A DNA stretch of 64,000 bases, taken from contig CM114272.1 in NCBI GenBank assembly GCA_050084515.1, forward strand, positions 24,118,001 to 24,182,000. Reading direction: 5' to 3'. The position numbers were made by a program, and so were the translations under genes. Positions within the stretch are counted from its first letter, which is position 1, and the number at the start of each line of letters is the position of its first letter. Below the pieces are notes generated by a model. The model saw nothing but the letters and a program-made list of their open reading frames with translations, had not been told where the DNA came from and did no database searches. Positions 59,279 to 64,000 of the stretch are shown piece by piece. Origin of the DNA: Blasia pusilla (Eukaryota > Marchantiophyta > Marchantiopsida > Blasiales).

Positions 59279-59743
59279 TTTAATACAAGGTCAAGATGTA
59301 CATATACTAATTTCATATAATAGGGATTACAAAAGGCAATTGCGATGTAATAACCTCATCATAATAATCTTTGCCAAACTTCCTTATCCTAAACTCTCTG
59401 TATGCTATCTTGGATCAAAAAACCACATAGACTATACAATGAGTGTTAAAAAACACTATTGGGGGCTTATTCACGTCCATCCCCCACATTTCATTTAAAA
59501 TAAGATATAAATGATACAATCCCACACAAGATCATACGTGGCAATCCAAAGTTTCAATCGGGAAGCAAGACTCCATTACTTATGTTATCAAAGTTTTTCC
59601 AACGTGATATACGATCTACCTTACGAATCTACAAATTAGATTTTGATGGACAACGGATTTAGAAATGGAAAATTAAGAGTCATTCTCGCTCCCCCTCCAT
59701 CCATTACCTCCCTTCTCTTCCTTTATATACTTAAAAATAAGTA

Positions 59744-59935
59744 CAATGAAGATAAATTAGTTGTATCCATCCTTATCCCACATCGCCTCTTCTCCTAACA
59801 TAAGAGGATCTTCTTTGGACTCTAGTGTCCTTATCTCATCTTATCACCTCTACCCAATTTTGTCTGTATCTTAGTTCTTACCAATCTACGTGCTGACTCT
59901 CATCTTTATCACATGTTATTTTTCTTTTCTATTTT
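59744..59935 (-). repeat. LTR block of the chromovirus (5' side)
   Basis: Aligned with 42789-42980. Just beyond it (59720-59735, - strand) is AAGTATATAAAGGAAG, a good TATA-box candidate. Confidence 0.65.
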
Positions 59936-60249
59936 TGGTTGGAATACCAATTTCAACTAATCTAGTTCTTCAGAACATCTGATTTTGTTCTAATATCAAT
60001 TATCATGTACATAAGGGTTGAAAATTTATGGGTGCTCCTAGATTTATTCCTAGATTTTTTTCCCTAATCGCCTATCTGATGTTGATCGCGTTGAAGGTGG
60101 ATTCACAACACCGTGCTTTCAAAATTTTGATTAAATGCGTAACTTTAACCCTAAACTAAACATGAACTGCAAATAAGAGGATGACGGATAATTTTTCTCT
60201 AATACATGTCAAAATGCTTTCTGTTCAATATACATAGCACTACATAAGC
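59936..60249. other. Unassigned DNA between chromovirus LTR and hAT remnant
   Basis: AT-rich, no gene seen; it may include the remainder of the chromovirus LTR. Confidence 0.4.
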
Positions 60250-60413
60250 AAGGTTGCACAAGGATAAAGTTTGTGTCAGCAAACTTATATTTGTCCCTAA
60301 GACAAACATGTTCGTGCGGGCCGGCATTGGCGCCCGTCCCGCCCACAACACCCACAATGGGCCCGCATTCGATCCATGGCTAGGCCTGCACTAAGCCCGC
60401 CCAGTACAACGCT
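60250..60413. mobile_element. hAT-family terminus just upstream of the transposase remnant
   Basis: CAAGGTTGCACAAGGATAAAG and CTAAGACAAACATGTTCG match the family end, then 100 bp of GCCCGC-rich interior ending GTACAACGCTT. It is either a 164-bp internally deleted copy or the left end of the element that carried the transposase which follows. Confidence 0.55.
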
Positions 60414-60439
60414 TATGGGGTGCTGGTATTCTAGCATGA

Positions 60440-62411
60440 TATGTATCACATTCTTTTGATATGATATGTGAAGAATGGAGTAAGTGGCCTTGGATGGATA
60501 GGATTTTTGCTCAAGCTTGCGAGATGGTAGTATTTGTGAAGACAAGAACTTGGATAATGGCCAAATTCATAGAAACCAACCTAGTGAGGAGACGATTGTT
60601 ACTTCTATAAATACGTGTTTTGCAACAAACTTTATAATGCTGAGATGTGTCTTAGAATTGAGGAAGGCATTCCATCCCATAGTTGCCACAAGTGCTTTTA
60701 GGGAGTATTTCAATGGGAGGGATGCAAGGTAAAGGGAAAAGGCATGAGAGATTGAGACTATTGTGGCTACTCACGATTGTTGGATAGAAGGTGAAGAATT
60801 GTTTGTTGCGACTTTGCCAATTATTATTCTGTTGAGAGAGTATGATGGTCATAAACCAATAACATGGCGTATTTATTGTTGTATATTTGATTTGATGGAA
60901 GAAATTCATTTTTTCCCTGTATATCCATGGCCTAGTGTGGGTGGAATCAAGGTTGCACGGAAACGGACAAGTCTGTCCCGCACTCGGGCCTCCACTTGAG
61001 CCCGCCTTCAAGACCTAGGCTGATAGATTTTGTTGGGCGGGCTCAAGACAAGAAGGCGCAGGATCAAGGCTGATTGGGCTAGGGTAGGCAGTTGTGGGCT
61101 CTAGCGGGCAGGTGCAGGCTTCAAGAAGGCTGGTGCGGGCTCCAGGGGGCCAGGTGCGGGCTAGGACGGGAAGGTGCAGGCTTGAGGCGGCCATGTATAG
61201 GTTCAGGGCAGGCGCAGGCTTAGGACGAGCAAGCGCGGGCTAGGGCGGGCAGGTGCGGGCTCAAGGCTGATTGAGCGCGAGCATGCGCGGGCTCTAGGCA
61301 GGCTCCGGGTGGGCAGGTGCATGCTCAAGGTGGCACGCGCGGGCTAGGGGCGGGCAGGTGGGGGCTACAGGTGGGCACATGCCGGCTCGAGGGCCCGCAA
61401 AAATTTGGTTTGCTCGACCGAAAGATGGTCTTCCGGACCAAAGTATATGGGCCCAAGGCGGGCCTCGAGCCCGCACTGAGCCCGCCCTAGGCCGGGCTAC
61501 GGGCCACGCAATGGCTGCCGGCTAGTGGCGGGCTCGGAACAGGCCGCGGGTACTCGGGCCCTCATGGACATGTCCGTCCATAGGACGGACATAAGTCCCT
61601 AGACACAGACTTTGTCTGTGTGCAACCTTGGGTGAAAGATGTCACGGTGTTTTGGTGACAATGTCTAGGACTACCAAAATGGTTGATGTTATTTCTAGGC
61701 GGTGGGCACTTATCCACAAAAATTACATGCAATATGCCACATTCTTGCCCCTTATAATCTTCTTGATAATATTCAAAACGTTGCTTCAAATATTAAGTGT
61801 ATGAGAGATTTCAAACAACATTTGAAAGTCTATGCAAAGGGGATGCATGGCCTCAATGTCATCAAGGCTAATTCTTAAGTAGGTACTTGTTTGCAAGAGT
61901 TGAGCAACATTGTGAACCATTAGGAACTATTTGTGTATGAGTTTGGTAGGAAATTGTCGATTCACTTAGCTCCTCCAATTGGTGGAGCATGCATTATTAA
62001 GGTGTCCCAACAGTTTTCTCTTTGGCTAAGTCCATATTAGCACAAGTGGTCTCTTCCTCTTCAAGAAAATTGCAAGAAATTGGAGTAGTTATGGTTTTAT
62101 CCATAATAAGCACATGAATAAATTAACCAGCAAGCCAGAGAGCCTGCTAGGGATTTAGTTTACATCTACAAAAACTCAAAGTTTGTAGACAAGGTTATTT
62201 TTCTGAAACCAAGACAAGGAGTGTTATACGAGCAATACTTCTTTGAAAGGGATGGACAAGAACAAGCTAGAAGGGTTGTAGAAGATGGTAGTGAGTCTAG
62301 CTTATATGCAACAAACCATAATGGTAATCATGAAGATAACTTCGACTTGCAATATGAGGACCTCGAGGATGTGGATGTGGTACATGGAATATACGACATC
62401 CAAGGGACGTA
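60440..62411 (+). pseudogene. hAT-superfamily transposase remnant
   Basis: Frames on the + strand read EEWSKWPWMDRIFAQACEM, VVFVKTRTWIMAKF, TNFIMLRCVLELRKAF, VATSAFREYFNGRDAR, EELFVATLPIIILLREYDG and RIYCCIFDLMEEIHFF, the central region of plant DUF659/hAT transposases. After the inserted element (60948-61630) they continue RRWALIHKNYMQYAT. Near 62130-62215 ARDLVYIYKNSKFVDKV and QGVLYEQYFFERD resemble the C-terminal dimerisation part. An open 63-codon frame rich in Asp and Glu ends at 62410. There are many stops and frame changes, so it is inactive. Confidence 0.65.
60948..61630. mobile_element. Non-autonomous hAT element, 683 bp, inside the transposase remnant
   Basis: Terminal inverted repeats CAAGGTTGCAC at both ends. 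The outer 8 bases, GGTGGAAT (60940-60947) and GGTGAAAG (61631-61638), match at 6 of 8, compatible with an aged hAT target duplication. The interior (61080-61380) is a minisatellite of GCGGGC(A/T)GGTGCGGGCT-like units. Next to the right end lies a palindrome, GTCCGTCCATAGGACGGAC, also present in other family ends. Confidence 0.8.
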
Positions 62412-64000
62412 GGATATCCATATAATCGACATTGAAAATTTTGATTACGAGGGGTCAGTGTATCGTCCAAGCCTTAGCCCTTATGGAAGAGACAAAGAGG
62501 ACTATATAATAGAAAATTGGATTTGAGAGAATGGGGAAGAGCAACAATGGAGGACTTTCATCCAAGGGAATATAAGTAGCACTTTTGCTAACACTATCTA
62601 TGACCCTCGTATTATCGCACCAGTAAGAATTTAAAATTATTTCATCGAGTCTAATAAACCACGAACGGATTCTCCTCCACAATCTTTGAATGTTGAAAGA
62701 GTAGACTCGGTAGATGAGTTTGGTGATGACGAGGTTCTCATACATGTTGTATAAAACTCTCAACATATTAATAATGGCATGGATACTTCTTATTTTTCCT
62801 CTAATGATGAAACAATTGCAATAGAAAATCTTCGCCAATCCACATGACTTTGAACTCTTGAGATGCCGAATTACCGCCTACATCTAAACCCATCAAAGCA
62901 AACCATAGATCTAGACTAGTAGAGTGATTGATAAAGTTAGTGAAATGATATCGGATAATAAAATAATCCACCATATTTATTCCACTCTTATTAGTATTAG
63001 AGACAATTTTATAGGTATTAAAAAATAGTTTAGGAAAATAAATATTCATGTTTAAAACTCCTAATGATGCCTCATTTATACAGGCCCAACTCTAGGAAAA
63101 GAGGTAATAAGTAAGGCATGAAAAATATAAAATTAAAGTAGTGGGTTGGTGTATAAATGAAAATAAAGTTAAAGTAGTCTTGGTTGATGAAAAAGTCAAG
63201 GCTAGGGTAGTTGGGGTAGTTTTCAGAATAAGAAGCGGATTTATGAGGATATTTTAAGAGGAGATAAAAATAATCTATTTGTGTCAAAATGAGATTGGCT
63301 AAGGCTTGAGAAGAAGTCATGTGACACAAGATAAGATAAGCTTTATTTTGTACACTTTTGAGATCCTTGGTGAGTATATAAAAGGGAGGGATCTTGAAGA
63401 GTTCACCACCTTAAACTTCATTTCTCGTCACTCTTGAATGGATGGCATTGGACTTGCTTGCTCTTCCAATAAGAGTGGACTATCCCTCGTGGAAGAGTGA
63501 TACGGTCATGATCTATTCTTCAAGAATTTTAAGGGTCTAATATGTATGGAGATGATTATTTGGAGAAACTTGTTATCTTAGAAGGATTCCCTATGTCATT
63601 CTAGGAATAATGGATAGAATTGTTATATTTTCCCAATGAGAGTGGATTACTCATCTTGGGATAGCAACTTCACCTTAATACATTCTTAAGAAATTATAGA
63701 TTATTGAGTGTAGGGTGATTTGGGAAAACTTATCTTTTATGAATCCGAGGAAATGTGTGTAATGATTTATCCGTGACCTAAATTTATATGGGGGAAGAGA
63801 GGAGGATAGAGGATATCCGTCAATGATGGATAAGGGTGGAGCACCAATTGTACCCAATTTCTCTTTCTTAAACCATACCACGTAAAATTCCTCTTCATAG
63901 ATAGACTTTCGCTATCTAGTCTACCACTTTCGAAAGGCATTTATGAACGAAGTTATGCAATCACCAACTCTAGTGATACTTCCTATTATCACATACGGAA
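62412..64000. other. Unassigned DNA to the window end
   Basis: AT-rich. The open frames (longest 62455-62838 -, 127 codons) have no recognisable domain. No RNA gene seen. Confidence 0.4.

Overview
The window looks like nuclear DNA of a land plant. It opens inside an intron-containing alpha-amylase gene of the plant AMY3 type. Everything after that gene is repeat-derived: Ty1/copia, Ty3/gypsy, Helitron, hAT and R2-like non-LTR sequences. I cannot name the species. A copia element primed by an internal fragment of initiator tRNA, and non-LTR remnants with a restriction-like endonuclease tail, would be unusual in a flowering plant, so I lean weakly towards a seedless plant.

Region by region. 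(1) 1-10226: the 3' part of the alpha-amylase gene, six recognisable exons on the + strand with all three GH13 catalytic residues. Its third visible intron carries a 5.46-kb Ty1/copia element (1417-6871) in the same orientation, with almost identical 674-bp LTRs but a broken pol. (2) 10.2-15.0 kb: AT-rich intergenic DNA. (3) 15.0-17.9 kb: a decayed R2-like non-LTR element split by a decayed Ty3/gypsy fragment whose integrase ends in a PHD finger. (4) 18-26.7 kb: a less AT-rich block with no recognisable gene; it contains a degenerate satellite-like tandem array (21.3-23.65 kb). (5) 26.7-36.0 kb: a Helitron-like 3' end, a 620-bp non-autonomous hAT element with a perfect 8-bp target duplication, a 47-bp perfect inverted repeat and a decayed Helitron helicase with its 3' hairpin. 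(6) 36-42.7 kb: unassigned DNA plus a second R2-like fragment on the - strand. (7) 42.8-59.9 kb: a nested complex on the - strand. An old chromodomain gypsy element (chromovirus) is split in its gag by hAT-family DNA (56.6-59.0 kb), and again by a 9.4-kb gypsy element of the PHD-finger family (46.5-55.9 kb). (8) 60.2-62.4 kb: a decayed hAT transposase interrupted by another short hAT-family element. (9) 62.4-64 kb: nothing recognised.

The main biological points are these. A gypsy family carries a PHD finger where chromoviruses carry a chromodomain, seen in two independent copies, and one copy has landed inside a real chromodomain element. The copia element has a 15-nt primer-binding site matching the anticodon arm of initiator tRNA-Met, with the gag reading frame running through that site from inside the LTR. 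The younger PHD-gypsy copy has an odd terminal arrangement (short repeat, long repeat, short repeat at one end; long repeat only at the other) bounded by TTATCC on both sides. I found no multi-gene host system beyond the amylase gene.
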